From Gammaproteobacteria bacterium (GTDB taxonomy: Bacteria; Pseudomonadota; Gammaproteobacteria; Burkholderiales; Burkholderiaceae_C): a DNA stretch of 64,000 bases. Location: assembly GCA_018828125.1 (NCBI GenBank), contig JAHJWB010000016.1:158197-222196 (forward strand), given 5' to 3'. This document shows, piece after piece, positions 18,180-27,043 of this stretch (positions are counted from its first letter, which is position 1; the number at the start of each line of letters is the position of its first letter). The notes under the pieces were generated by a model. The model was not told where the DNA came from. It made no database searches and saw only the letters and a list, made by a program, of their open reading frames with translations. A program made the position numbers and the translations under genes.

Positions 18180-18306
18180 CGCGCCAGCCTAATGCCAAAG
18201 TGCGGCGCAACACCTCGGGTGCACCCCGTGTCAGCACACTTGCAGCGCAAATCCTGCAAGCTTCATGACCTGGGTCAAGAAGGCTTCGCGGCCACCGCGG
18301 ATGGAC

Positions 18307-19473
18307 TCAGTTCGGCTGCAAGCGCAACAATCGCCCCTGCGGGCTGTCCGTCACCATGTAGAGCAATCCGTCCGGCCCCTGGCGCACGTCGCGAATGCGC
18401 TCACCGTTGCCTTGCAGGAGTTTCTCCTCTCGCTGCACCTTGCCTGCCGCCAGTTCCAGCCGGTGCAGCGTGCCGAACTTGAGCGACCCGACAAACAGGC
18501 TGCCCTGCCAGGCCGTGCCATAGCGCGTGCTGGTCAGAAACGCCATGCCCGACGGCGCAATCGACGGCACCCAGTAGTGCAAGGGTTGTTCCATCCCCGC
18601 CTTGGCGGTGCCCTCGCCCAATTTGCCGCCGCCATAGTTCTCGCCGTAGGTGATCACCGGCCAGCCATAGTTGCGACCGGGCTGGGGTTGGTTGACCTCG
18701 TCGCCGCCCTGGGGGCCGTGTTCGTGCATCCACAGCTTGCCGTCGGGAGCAAGGGTGGCGCCTTGGGAGTTGCGGTGGCCGTAACTCCAGATTTCGGGCA
18801 AGGCGCCAGCTTGTTTGGCAAAGGGGTTGTCGGGTGGTGCGGCGCCATCAGCGGTGATGCGGATCACCTTGCCATGGTGGTTGTCCAGCTTTTGCGCGTC
18901 GTCCTTGCGGTGGTAGCGGTCCCCCAGGGTCACAAACAGGTGGCCGTCCGCGGTCTGCGCGATGCGGCAGCCAAAATGCAGCGCGCTTTCGACCTTGGGG
19001 CGCTGGCTGAATATGACCTGCACGTTTTGCAGACCGCGTCCATCATCCGCCAACGTGGCCCGGGCCAGCGCCGTGCTGTTGCCGCCGCCTCTGCTGCTAC
19101 CTGCCGCAGCGGGTTCAGAAAAACAAAAGAAGATGCGGCGGTTGCGGGCAAAGTCTGTGTCCGTCACCACATCCAGCAAACCGCCCTGCCCGCCCGTCGC
19201 CACAGCGGGCAATCCTGACAGTGCGGGGCCGACCTGCCCGCTGGCGCTGACGATGCGCATGCGGCCCGCCCGTTCGGTGACCAGAAACTGCCCGTCCGGC
19301 AGAAATGCCAAGGCCCATGGGTTCACCAGCCCGGTCGCAACCGGAACCAAGGAAACGGGCGCGGTAGCTGTGGTTTGAGCCTCAGCGTTTGCCACAGTGC
19401 CCACCGCTACCAAAAACATAGCTACTTGCGCTTTATGGATAAGCGCCAGAGGCCATTTTTGCTTCAATTTCAT
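18307..19473 (-). CDS. Periplasmic PQQ-dependent sugar dehydrogenase
   Basis: This soluble aldose dehydrogenase of the YliI/Asd type has 388 residues. ATG 19473 has GGAG ten bases upstream and begins a signal peptide ending near VANAEA. The beta-propeller carries family blocks LAFLPDGQFLVTERAGRM, GQGGLLDVVTD, IWSYGHRNSQGATLAPDG, HEHGPQGGDEVN and GRNYGWPVITYGENYGG, including histidines expected at the PQQ site. Part of the signal peptide (ALIHKAQVAM) is translated from a copy of the palindromic repeat. No PQQ biosynthesis genes are in the window. Confidence 0.9.
   Translation of the reverse strand: MKLKQKWPLALIHKAQVAMFLVAVGTVANAEAQTTATAPVSLVPVATGLVNPWALAFLPDGQFLVTERAGRMRIVSASGQVGPALSGLPAVATGGQGGLLDVVTDTDFARNRRIFFCFSEPAAAGSSRGGGNSTALARATLADDGRGLQNVQVIFSQRPKVESALHFGCRIAQTADGHLFVTLGDRYHRKDDAQKLDNHHGKVIRITADGAAPPDNPFAKQAGALPEIWSYGHRNSQGATLAPDGKLWMHEHGPQGGDEVNQPQPGRNYGWPVITYGENYGGGKLGEGTAKAGMEQPLHYWVPSIAPSGMAFLTSTRYGTAWQGSLFVGSLKFGTLHRLELAAGKVQREEKLLQGNGERIRDVRQGPDGLLYMVTDSPQGRLLRLQPN
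19418..19454 (-). repeat. Palindromic repeat, copy 5, inside the sugar dehydrogenase signal peptide
   Basis: ATAGCTACTTGCGCTTTAT and AAGCGCCAGAGGCC: a slightly diverged copy wholly within codons 7-19 of the PQQ dehydrogenase. It is the only copy that encodes protein in its entirety. Confidence 0.8.
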
Positions 19474-19643
19474 GCGATATATCTCCGCCAAATGATGAGG
19501 ATGGCTGTGCCTTCCTGGCGACAAGGCGATGCACTTGCGCGCAGCTTGCAAACAGGGGTGCGAAGGGTTTTCTGAACCAAATCAACAGCTTGCAACCGGT
19601 TCGGTTATTGGTAAGTGAGCGTAGCGTGTTACCCTTCGCCCCC

Positions 19644-20231
19644 ATGTCCCGATGGTTTTGTGTCCTCCTACTGGCCTGTGCCACCGCCGCCCAGGCTGCG
19701 CCCCAGGCGCCGAACCCTGATGAATTTGATCGTTTTGTCGCCGACAAAGGCTTGCTGACAAGGCTGGAAGACGCCAGTCACAAAGTTGCCGACAAGGTGG
19801 CGGACAAAGCCCACACCGTGGCCGACCACGCCTCTCACCTGGTGGTCAACGCCATGGGGTTCCTGGGTGTTCCGTACAAGCGTGGCGGCAACAGCGCCGA
19901 CACCGGGTTTGACTGCAGCGGCTTTGTACGCGCCATCTACGAGCAGACCGTAGGCCTCTTGCTCCCCCGTCGCGCCGACCAGCAGGCCGCTGCCACCCAG
20001 GTCATCGACAAAAAAGAACTTCAACCCGGCGACCTCGTGTTCTTCAACACCATGCGCCGCAACTTCAGCCACGTCGGTATCTACGTGGGCGACGGTAAAT
20101 TCATTCACGCACCGCGCAGCGGCGCCCAAGTTCGGGTCGAAGACATGGGAGTGGCCTACTGGGCGCGCCGTTTCAACGGCGCACGCCGCGTAGCCGCTTC
20201 AGCTAACGAGGACACGGCTCAGACCAAGTAA
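19644..20231 (+). CDS. Secreted NlpC/P60 cell-wall hydrolase
   Basis: This 195-residue exported endopeptidase probably cleaves peptidoglycan stem peptides. The start at ATG 19644 gives signal peptide MSRWFCVLLLACATAAQA. The catalytic triad is visible: Cys in TGFDCSGFVRA, His in NFSHVGIYVG, and His in KFIHAPRSG. A charged linker with repeated DKV/ADK units (KVADKVADKAHTVADHA) separates the signal from the domain. It is divergent from the sugar dehydrogenase, sharing a 170-base promoter region. Confidence 0.92.
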   Translation: MSRWFCVLLLACATAAQAAPQAPNPDEFDRFVADKGLLTRLEDASHKVADKVADKAHTVADHASHLVVNAMGFLGVPYKRGGNSADTGFDCSGFVRAIYEQTVGLLLPRRADQQAAATQVIDKKELQPGDLVFFNTMRRNFSHVGIYVGDGKFIHAPRSGAQVRVEDMGVAYWARRFNGARRVAASANEDTAQTK

Positions 20232-20263
20232 GCAAGCTGCCTGGACCGGTTCTGGGCCCTGGC

Positions 20264-20644
20264 TTATTTTTTGATCTCGTACACCGTCTCGGTGCTCTGA
20301 ATGGGCCCACCCACCACATTGACGGGCCGTGCCGACGGGTCGCGCAACATGGCTTTGGCAGCCGCCATGCCGGCCTGATAACGTGACCGCGCTTCGGATT
20401 CGCAAGCTTTGCGTTCTGTCGTCATCATCGTGCGGCACTCTTCCAGACTCACCTTGAGGCCCCCACCGGCCTCGCGAATCGCGGATTGGTAGCGCTGCTG
20501 CGGTGTCACGTCCGGCATCGCCCCCCGCTGTAGCGAGGCCTCATCACTTTGCGCCCATGCGGCGGGGGGAGCGGATGCCAGAGCGCCTAAAGTCAGCGCG
20601 GCGGCAAAGACGAGTGAGCTGCGGCCAAAAATGAATCTTTTCAT
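20264..20644 (-). CDS. Small exported protein of unknown function
   Basis: A 126-residue protein with a clear signal peptide (SSLVFAAALTLGALASAPPAAWA) and a short soluble part containing two cysteines, in LEECRTMM and RKACESEA. I do not recognise a family with a known role. The two cysteines could form a disulfide in the periplasm. It converges on the NlpC/P60 gene 32 bases away. Confidence 0.65.
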   Translation of the reverse strand: MKRFIFGRSSLVFAAALTLGALASAPPAAWAQSDEASLQRGAMPDVTPQQRYQSAIREAGGGLKVSLEECRTMMTTERKACESEARSRYQAGMAAAKAMLRDPSARPVNVVGGPIQSTETVYEIKK

Positions 20645-20793
20645 GGGAGTGCCTTTCGGTACGCTTGCTGGAGTGTTACGGGCTGTGGACTTCGCTACAG
20701 CCAGTCAATGGAGCGATGTTGAGCCAACTGGGAAGCGTAGGCCGCAAGCAGCTGCCGCGCTACGATGTCGGACACCTCCCACACAGCACCGCC

Positions 20794-21474
20794 ATGCACG
20801 CCCCCATACACACGCCCGCTGCGGCCGACGCTTCACATGCCAGCGCCCAAGCCCACAACAAGGCTTTTTTGCACCACCTGCTTTCGCAGCGCAACCAGAC
20901 TCCGTTGAACGCGGCGGCCATTGACGCTGCCATTGCGCAGGCGTTTGTGCGGGATGTCGCGATTCTGGTGCTGGACATGTGTGGCTTCTCGCGCATCACG
21001 CAAAGCCACGGGATCATCCATTTTCTGGCGATGATCCACCAGATGGAGCAGGCCGCCTGCCCCGCCATCACGGGGAACGGGGGGCAGGTCATCAAGCAGG
21101 AAGCCGACAACCTGTTTGCGGTGTTCAGCACGCCGGGACAAGCCCTGGATGCGGCCCTGGACACGCTGAGAGCGCTAGACGCCATGAACGCGGTGTTGCC
21201 AGACGAGCGGGCACTGAACGTGAGCGCGGGCATTGGCTTTGGCCCTACTTTGGTGATCGCCAACGAAGACCTTTTCGGCGCCGAAATGAACTGCGCGTGC
21301 AAGCTGGGCGAAGACATCGCCGTAGCAGGCGAAATTCTGCTGACCCATGCCGCATATGCGGCGCTGCCATCCGGCAGGTATGCGTGTTCGTCCAGCCATT
21401 ACCAGGTGTCCGGGTTGGACCTGCACTCCCACCGCTTTGAAAAGTGTCTGTACACCCGACCCCTGGGTTCTTGA
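20794..21474 (+). CDS. Class III adenylate/guanylate cyclase-like protein
   Basis: A 226-residue soluble protein whose main part is a class III nucleotidyl cyclase fold. The first metal aspartate lies in LVLDMCGFSRI and the second in KQEADNLFAVF, with the lysine in place. The block FGAEMNCACKLGEDIAVAGEILLT matches the C-terminal helix, but the transition-state arginine expected four residues after Asn is a lysine. Activity may be weak or lost. The start is uncertain: ATG 20794 has no ribosome site, and ATG 20716 is another option. Confidence 0.75.
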   Translation: MHAPIHTPAAADASHASAQAHNKAFLHHLLSQRNQTPLNAAAIDAAIAQAFVRDVAILVLDMCGFSRITQSHGIIHFLAMIHQMEQAACPAITGNGGQVIKQEADNLFAVFSTPGQALDAALDTLRALDAMNAVLPDERALNVSAGIGFGPTLVIANEDLFGAEMNCACKLGEDIAVAGEILLTHAAYAALPSGRYACSSSHYQVSGLDLHSHRFEKCLYTRPLGS

Positions 21475-21623
21475 CGGCCCGAACCTTTGGGCGGTGAGTG
21501 ACTGCAACCCGATTGTTTGCCCGGTCAGACCGCGGGACGCCTTCTAAGGGTTTTGTCCGACAGGGGTGTAACCCCTTCATCCCTAAAGTGACTCGGTCGT
21601 CATCACCACAAAAAGGGAAACAC

Positions 21624-21872
21624 ATGCTGTCATTGTTGGGAACGTTGTTGATCGGACTGGTGGTTGGACTCATTGCACGGGCCGTCAAACCCGGAAATGA
21701 CAAAGTGGGCTGGATCATGACTTCGCTGCTGGGTGTGGCGGGGTCATTTCTTGCCAGCTACGTTGGCATCGCCATGGGCTGGTACCAGCAAGGTGAAGCA
21801 GCGGGCTGGATTGCCTCGGTGATGGGCGCGATCGTGCTGCTTGTGCTTTTCAACCTGATCAAAAGCAAGTGA
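21624..21872 (+). CDS. GlsB/YeaQ/YmgE-family stress membrane protein
   Basis: An 82-residue protein that is almost entirely three hydrophobic helices (LLGTLLIGLVVGLIARAV, GWIMTSLLGVAGSFLASYVG and WIASVMGAIVLLVLFNLI), with the family's RAVKPGND turn. The family is known as transglycosylase-associated or stress-response proteins of unclear mechanism. AAGGGAAA lies just upstream of ATG 21624. It stands alone, 149 bases after the cyclase gene. Confidence 0.9.
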   Translation: MLSLLGTLLIGLVVGLIARAVKPGNDKVGWIMTSLLGVAGSFLASYVGIAMGWYQQGEAAGWIASVMGAIVLLVLFNLIKSK

Positions 21873-21930
21873 AACCCCAACGTGCTGCGACCAAATCAAT
21901 GGGGTCATCAGCGTAACAAGGCAATGCACC

Positions 21931-22467
21931 ATGGTTGAATCCACAACCCCGTTCGTGGGAGAAACGCCCTGCCGTGCGGAGGACGATCACATTCACGCAG
22001 CGAGGCAGCGCAGTAACCGCCTCCTGCACCGGCGAGCCCTGGTAGCGGCGGTGGCCAGCGCAATGCCCGTGCCTGGGCTGGACTGGGCCGTGGATGCGGC
22101 CCTCTTGTCTCGGTTGCTGCCGCAGATCAGCGCGGAGTTTGGCTTGTCGGCCGAACAGATCGACCGCCTGGATCCGGGCGCGCGCGAGCGCGTGCAAAAA
22201 GCGTTGGGTCTCGTGGGGTCGGTGTTGATTGGAAAGCTCATCACTCGGGACGTGATTACGCGGCTTGCGCAAACCGCGGGCGTGCGGCTTACCACCAAAC
22301 AGGTCGCCAAATATGTGCCCCTTGCCGGACAGGCAGTGTCTGCGGCGTTGGGTTATGCGATCCTGCGTTATCTGGGCCAACAGCACATACGGGATTGCGA
22401 GAGTGTTTGTCGGGCCGCACGATTGCCCCCACCCTCGGCAGCGGCTGCTCGAACCACTGCCACCTGA
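21931..22467 (+). CDS. DUF697-like hydrophobic protein
   Basis: A 178-residue protein with two amphipathic/hydrophobic helix pairs. The segments ALVAAVASAMPVPGLDWAVD, ALGLVGSVLIGKLITRDVI and KYVPLAGQAVSAALGYAILR match the GTPase-associated DUF697/YcjF-type domain, which is found alone here without a GTPase. Its function is unknown. It follows the GlsB-like gene by 58 bases and may share a stress-related transcript. Confidence 0.7.
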   Translation: MVESTTPFVGETPCRAEDDHIHAARQRSNRLLHRRALVAAVASAMPVPGLDWAVDAALLSRLLPQISAEFGLSAEQIDRLDPGARERVQKALGLVGSVLIGKLITRDVITRLAQTAGVRLTTKQVAKYVPLAGQAVSAALGYAILRYLGQQHIRDCESVCRAARLPPPSAAAARTTAT

Positions 22468-22498
22468 AGGACGTTCCCGCAGCGCGTCTGGCATCCCA

Positions 22499-23314
22499 TC
22501 AAGTGGGGCTGCCTGAATGGTCAGGTCTGGATGAATCGGGACGCGATTCCCGGTTCCCCAACCAGCCAAAACCCACCCACGCGGCGGCCAGCAGATACAC
22601 AGCGCCGCCAGGAATCCACATCACCAGACCGGCAAGTTGCTGGTCCCATAGCTCGCGCGACTCGCCTGCATACAGTACCGCGGGCGCAAAGGTGAGCAGT
22701 GCGCCCAACAGGCCTGTGTGCATGACCGTAAACAGCAGTGCCAAGGTAGCCTGAATGGCGCCGGCCATTCCGGGCCGCAATACCGACCACCAGAAGAGCC
22801 ATCCGGTGAAGAGAAAACTGGCGTGCTCCAACACATGCCAGCCGTTGGACAACACCGCCGCCATGTAAGGCCCTGGGGCATGCCATGTCCAGATGGCGGC
22901 GGCGTGAAGTAAAGCGCAGGCCATGGGGCGGCGTGTAAGCCGTTGAGCAGCGCGCCAGACCACATCCACCGCAGGGCCCGCGCACGCGCGCCACTGTGGC
23001 AATGGGCGCGCGAGCACTGCCAATGGCGCCACCACGGTGATCAGCAACATGTGCTGCACCATGTGCCAGGCCGTACTGCTGCCCGCCATGTCGTCGAAAG
23101 GCCCGAACAAGGCAATGCCCGCCACCAACATGGCCATGTGAAAGAGCGCTCGCCGCAGGGGTTCGGGCCGTTTGCGAATAGCGCCAAACAGATAACCGAA
23201 CCACGCGGCTACAAACAGAATTTGGGAGGCCCAGATGGGTGCGTGCGCCCCTTCGCCGGTAAATACATTGCCATGCGCAGCGACTGGACCCGCGGCCATC
23301 CCCGCGACTCCCAT
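22499..23314 (-). CDS. CtaG-family (caa3-type) cytochrome oxidase assembly membrane protein
   Basis: A 271-residue protein with about seven hydrophobic segments, belonging to the CtaG_caa3 family of oxidase-linked membrane proteins. Histidine-bearing helices are typical: WHMVQHMLLITVVAPLAVLA, LLHAAAIWTWHAPGPY and WHVLEHASFLFTGWLFWW. The short N-terminal leader MGVAGMAAGPVAAHG could be a signal. ATG 23314 starts 15 bases after the previous stop; nearby GTG codons are alternatives. It is the last gene of the oxidase operon. Confidence 0.85.
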   Translation of the reverse strand: MGVAGMAAGPVAAHGNVFTGEGAHAPIWASQILFVAAWFGYLFGAIRKRPEPLRRALFHMAMLVAGIALFGPFDDMAGSSTAWHMVQHMLLITVVAPLAVLARPLPQWRACAGPAVDVVWRAAQRLTRRPMACALLHAAAIWTWHAPGPYMAAVLSNGWHVLEHASFLFTGWLFWWSVLRPGMAGAIQATLALLFTVMHTGLLGALLTFAPAVLYAGESRELWDQQLAGLVMWIPGGAVYLLAAAWVGFGWLGNRESRPDSSRPDHSGSPT

Positions 23315-23328
23315 CACCAGCACTTGCG

Positions 23329-23688
23329 CTAAACGCACGGCGCCAGGACCAGTAATGGCAGCGCCACGACCACCGTAGACGCCGCAGCCGCGCCATGCAG
23401 CACTGCCGCCGCTGACGCAAAAAACCGCTGCCGCACCATGCCCTGCTCTGCCCCCGCCAAGCCTGCCGCTGCGCGCGCCGACCGCCATGCTGCAATCAGA
23501 AACCCCACCGAAAACACGAGGGAGAGGGCCAGCAGCGCACCGTTGACCCAGTTCCACGGCCCCGTCTGCGCAGGCGGCGGCGCCACCGCGCAGGCCACTG
23601 CGGAGCCTCCATACACAAGGCACAGCCACACAAACCAGAGCGCCAGCCCTGTTATCAATTGCGCCGGATGCCCCTGGCCCAGCCTCAT
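23329..23688 (-). CDS. Small membrane protein of the oxidase cluster
   Basis: A 119-residue protein with three hydrophobic helices (LITGLALWFVWLCLVYGG, WVNGALLALSLVFSVGFLIA and STVVVALPLLVLAPCV). It overlaps the ctaD-ctaE stop by ATGA. I do not recognise a named family; the position suggests an accessory or small subunit of the oxidase. Such small membrane genes are common in caa3-type clusters. Confidence 0.65.
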   Translation of the reverse strand: MRLGQGHPAQLITGLALWFVWLCLVYGGSAVACAVAPPPAQTGPWNWVNGALLALSLVFSVGFLIAAWRSARAAAGLAGAEQGMVRQRFFASAAAVLHGAAAASTVVVALPLLVLAPCV

Positions 23689-26249
23689 ACCGCCCCCGCC
23701 CGGAAAGCCAGTGGCAGCAGCGCCATCACCAGCCACGCCACGGCAGCCGCGCCAGTGGTGAAGCGCCACCACAGGGCGACCACTACCGGCTCGTAAGGCG
23801 CATGCACTCCCACATATCCCAGGTGCACCCGCCATGCCTGCAGTGTGGCCAGCACCGTGGCGACTGCTGCATGCGCCAGCAGGAAATACAGCGTGAAGGT
23901 GAGCACTGCGTCATGTGCCAACCGGGTGGGCTCCAGCGGGGCCATCGCCAACAGCGCAACAAGTCCCGCACTGGCGCACGCACCGAAGGCCGCCGCCGCT
24001 CCCAGACGCGCCGCCAGTCCTGTTGCGCGAGCGGCTTTCAAGCCAGCCACGGCGCGTTGCATGCACCAAGTGCCCGCGCCCAACCCCAAAGCAATGGCCG
24101 CCAGCGGCCAGACACCCAGCGGCGACTGCGCAGGAGGTTCCCAATGCGGCGCCACCGTCCACAGATACAGCCAGCCAAAAAGCAGCGACGTGAACAGCGC
24201 CGCGTCGGCCAGCAGTGTCAGGCCCATGCCCCAAAGGCCGGGACCGTCAAAAGTACGGGAGTGCAGCTGGAGGCCTTCTGGCAGGTCATGCGCCTCGCCC
24301 GCCGCGGCAGCGGGATGCGCGCCGTTTTCCCACGACCAGCGCAACAGCACCACCACAGCGGCTAACGCCGCCCCGGCGGCGAACCCATACGCTTTGAGCA
24401 GCAAAAGAATGCAAACCAGCGCCAGCCACAAGCCCGCAATCAGCGGCCACCAGGAATTGCCCGGCAGATGAATGACCTCGCGCGGGCGCCCGGTGACCGG
24501 GTCGCTGCCTAGCGTTTCCCGCCGACCGTGGTGCGCACGGGGCAAGGCGTGCTGCCCTGCTGCAATCGTGTGCGGCAGGTTGGGGTCATCCCACAGCGGA
24601 TGGCGGGTAGACAACGGGGGCTGGCTGGCAAAGTTGTAGGAGCGAGGGGGTGTTCCAGAGGCCCACTCCAGCGTGTCCGCTTCCCAGGGATTGAGAGGTG
24701 CACGGCGGCCTAACTTGAAATGCAACACGACATCCAGGATGACGGTAGCCACACCAAAGGCCATGACAAAGCTGAAGATGGACGACACGAGATTGGGAAG
24801 GTCCCAGCCCAGCCCGGCCTCGTAGGTGTAGACACGCCGGGGCATGCCCAGCAGCCCCGTCCAGTGCATCACCAAAAACGTGCCGTTGAACCCGATGAAG
24901 CTCAACCAAAACCCCACCTTGGATAAGCGCTCAAAAGGCATGCGACCGCTGAAATGCGGAAGCCAGTAATACACACCCGCCACCAGCGGAAACAACATGC
25001 CGCCAATCAGCACGTAGTGGAAATGCGCCACCACAAAATGGGTGTCGTGCACCTGCCAGTCAAACGGGACAAACGCCAACATCACGCCGGTCAAGCCGCC
25101 CGCCACAAAGATGAACAAAAAGCCAGCCACCCACAGCATGGGCACCGACCATACCGGCCGCCCGGTCCACAGCGTGGCAATCCACGCAAAAACCTGCACG
25201 CCCGTCGGTATGGCCACCAGCATGCTCGCCAGCGAAAAGAAGGCCATCGCCATCGCAGGGATGCCGACCGCGAACATGTGGTGCACCCACAGCCCGAAGC
25301 TGAGAAAACCAATGCTCACCAGCGAGATCACCACCCAGCGGTAGCCCACCAGCGGGCGCCGCGCAAACACCGGGACGATGGTTGACACAATGCCAGCGGC
25401 GGGGATGAAGATGATGTAGACCTCCGGGTGGCCAAACAACCAGAAAAGGTGCTGCCAGAGCACGGCGTCCCCGCCCCGCGTGGGGTCGAAGAATGCCCAT
25501 CCCGCAGCGCGTTCCAACTCCAGAAGGATTGAGCCGAGGATGAGGGGCGGGAAGCCCGTGATGATCATCATTGAGGTGACCAGCATTGCCCAGGCAAAGA
25601 TGGGAATCTGATGCAACGCCATGCCCGCTGCCCGTGTGCGCAGGATGGACACCGCGATCTCGATGCCAGCCGCCATGGTGGATATCTCTACAAACGTCAC
25701 CCCCAAAAGCCAGAAATCGGAGTTGAGCCCAGGTGAGTAGTGACTGCTGGACAGCGGCGTGTACATGAACCAGCCCGCGTCCGGCGCCAGCCCGAAAAGC
25801 AGGCTGCTCGTGAAAATGATGCCGCCAAACACGTAACACCAATAGCCAAACGCCGACAGCCGAGGAAAGACCAGATCACGCGCGCCGAGCATCTTTGGCA
25901 ACAGGTAGGCGGCCAGCCCCTGCAGGATGGGCACGGCAAACAAAAACATCATCATCGTGCCGTGCATGGTGAAAGCCTGGTTGTAGGCCTCCGATCCCAT
26001 GAAGGTCTGCCCCGGGCGTGCCAATTGGGCGCGCAGCAGCATGCCCAGCAACCCCGCCAGAAGGAAGAACACCCCTCCCGTCAACAAAAATCGCACTGCA
26101 ATACCGCTGTGGTTGACCATGCTCAGCGCACGCCAGCCGGTGGGGTTTCCCCAGACGGCTTCGAACTCTGCGTGCAGGGCCTCTGGGTCGCTCACCGGCG
26201 GGTGCGCGGTCGGTGGGGTTGCAGGCGTTGAAAGCGTTGGATGGGTCAT
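23685..26249 (-). CDS. Cytochrome c oxidase subunit I fused to subunit III
   Basis: This 854-residue fusion is the catalytic heart of an aa3-type proton-pumping oxidase. Subunit I occupies roughly 1-580. It has low-spin heme region MHGTMMMFLFAVPI, CuB/heme a3 region LFGHPEVYIIFIP (the glutamate marks an A1-type D-channel), VHHMFAVG, and HDTHFVVAHFHYVLIGG. Subunit III follows from about 620 with GLWLALVCILLLLKAYG, SRTFDGPGLWGMGLTLLADAAL and a final helix bundle. ATG 26249 overlaps the ctaC stop by ATGA. CtaD-CtaE fusion is known in caa3 oxidases but is less common than separate genes. Confidence 0.93.
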   Translation of the reverse strand: MTHPTLSTPATPPTAHPPVSDPEALHAEFEAVWGNPTGWRALSMVNHSGIAVRFLLTGGVFFLLAGLLGMLLRAQLARPGQTFMGSEAYNQAFTMHGTMMMFLFAVPILQGLAAYLLPKMLGARDLVFPRLSAFGYWCYVFGGIIFTSSLLFGLAPDAGWFMYTPLSSSHYSPGLNSDFWLLGVTFVEISTMAAGIEIAVSILRTRAAGMALHQIPIFAWAMLVTSMMIITGFPPLILGSILLELERAAGWAFFDPTRGGDAVLWQHLFWLFGHPEVYIIFIPAAGIVSTIVPVFARRPLVGYRWVVISLVSIGFLSFGLWVHHMFAVGIPAMAMAFFSLASMLVAIPTGVQVFAWIATLWTGRPVWSVPMLWVAGFLFIFVAGGLTGVMLAFVPFDWQVHDTHFVVAHFHYVLIGGMLFPLVAGVYYWLPHFSGRMPFERLSKVGFWLSFIGFNGTFLVMHWTGLLGMPRRVYTYEAGLGWDLPNLVSSIFSFVMAFGVATVILDVVLHFKLGRRAPLNPWEADTLEWASGTPPRSYNFASQPPLSTRHPLWDDPNLPHTIAAGQHALPRAHHGRRETLGSDPVTGRPREVIHLPGNSWWPLIAGLWLALVCILLLLKAYGFAAGAALAAVVVLLRWSWENGAHPAAAAGEAHDLPEGLQLHSRTFDGPGLWGMGLTLLADAALFTSLLFGWLYLWTVAPHWEPPAQSPLGVWPLAAIALGLGAGTWCMQRAVAGLKAARATGLAARLGAAAAFGACASAGLVALLAMAPLEPTRLAHDAVLTFTLYFLLAHAAVATVLATLQAWRVHLGYVGVHAPYEPVVVALWWRFTTGAAAVAWLVMALLPLAFRAGAV

Positions 26250-27043
26250 TGCGAAGCTGCTGCAGCAGGAGCGGAGGCGGGAGCGGGAGGACGTGAGGCC
26301 GCGGACGCGAGCCATGCCTCGAATTCGGCGGCTTCCATGGCAATCACCGTCATGGTCATGTGCGCATGGTCCCGGCCGCAAAACTCGGCGCATTGGCCGC
26401 GGTAGACACCGGGTTCGTCCGCTTGCAGGCGCACGCGAAAGGTCCGCCCCGGTACGGCATCCAGCTTGCCGCCCAGCCGCGGCACCCAGAAGGAATGAAT
26501 CACGTCCGCACTGCCGGTCAGCACATCCACAGGGCGTCCTGCAGGGATGCGCATCTCGTTGCGCAGCGTCACGCCGCTGGTGGGATAGTTCAGCTCCCAC
26601 CACCACTGGTGCCCGATGGCCTGTATCTCCAGCGGCGCGGGCGCATCGCGCCCGCCGCCTGGAAACGGTAATTGGTGCAGACCAGCGGGTGACCCAAACA
26701 CCACCAGCGCCGCAATGCTCACACTCGGCAGCACCAGGCCACCCCACACCAGCCAGCGCCGCTCCAAAGATTCGCTGTCGGACCGGGGTTCAGACACAGC
26801 ACCCCGGCGCATGGCCAGCAGCCAAGCAGCAACCACCCCGACAAGCACCAACACCGCCACGGCAAGCATCCACCACCACACGGTGGCAATGGCTTGCGCC
26901 GACGGACCTGCCGGGTCCAGCGTTGATTGCGGCCCCTTGCACCCCGCCACCGATAGCGCTCCCAGCACAGGCAGAATGGCCGCATGAATCCGACACCCGA
27001 GCCCATCCTCAGCCGCGCCGCCATAGCCGGGCATCCGCTTCAT
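26246..27043 (-). CDS. ctaC: Cytochrome c oxidase subunit II
   Basis: This CuA-bearing subunit (265 residues from ATG 27043) receives electrons from cytochrome c in the periplasm. A lipobox LSVAGC is followed by helices WWWMLAVAVLVLVGVVAAWL and LVLPSVSIAALVVFG. The aromatic patch is GHQWWWELNYP. CuA ligands are present in SADVIHSFWVP and QCAEFCGRDHAHM. No fused cytochrome c domain is seen. The start is ambiguous: ATG 27043 or 27034 lies inside the oppositely oriented DUF2231 gene, giving a 51-60-base head-to-head overlap. Confidence 0.88.
   Translation of the reverse strand: MKRMPGYGGAAEDGLGCRIHAAILPVLGALSVAGCKGPQSTLDPAGPSAQAIATVWWWMLAVAVLVLVGVVAAWLLAMRRGAVSEPRSDSESLERRWLVWGGLVLPSVSIAALVVFGSPAGLHQLPFPGGGRDAPAPLEIQAIGHQWWWELNYPTSGVTLRNEMRIPAGRPVDVLTGSADVIHSFWVPRLGGKLDAVPGRTFRVRLQADEPGVYRGQCAEFCGRDHAHMTMTVIAMEAAEFEAWLASAASRPPAPASAPAAAASQ

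Noticed and set aside
20232..20263. Terminator between the convergent NlpC/P60 and small exported protein genes
   Set aside because: The stem is short and irregular, though a T-run follows; not supported.
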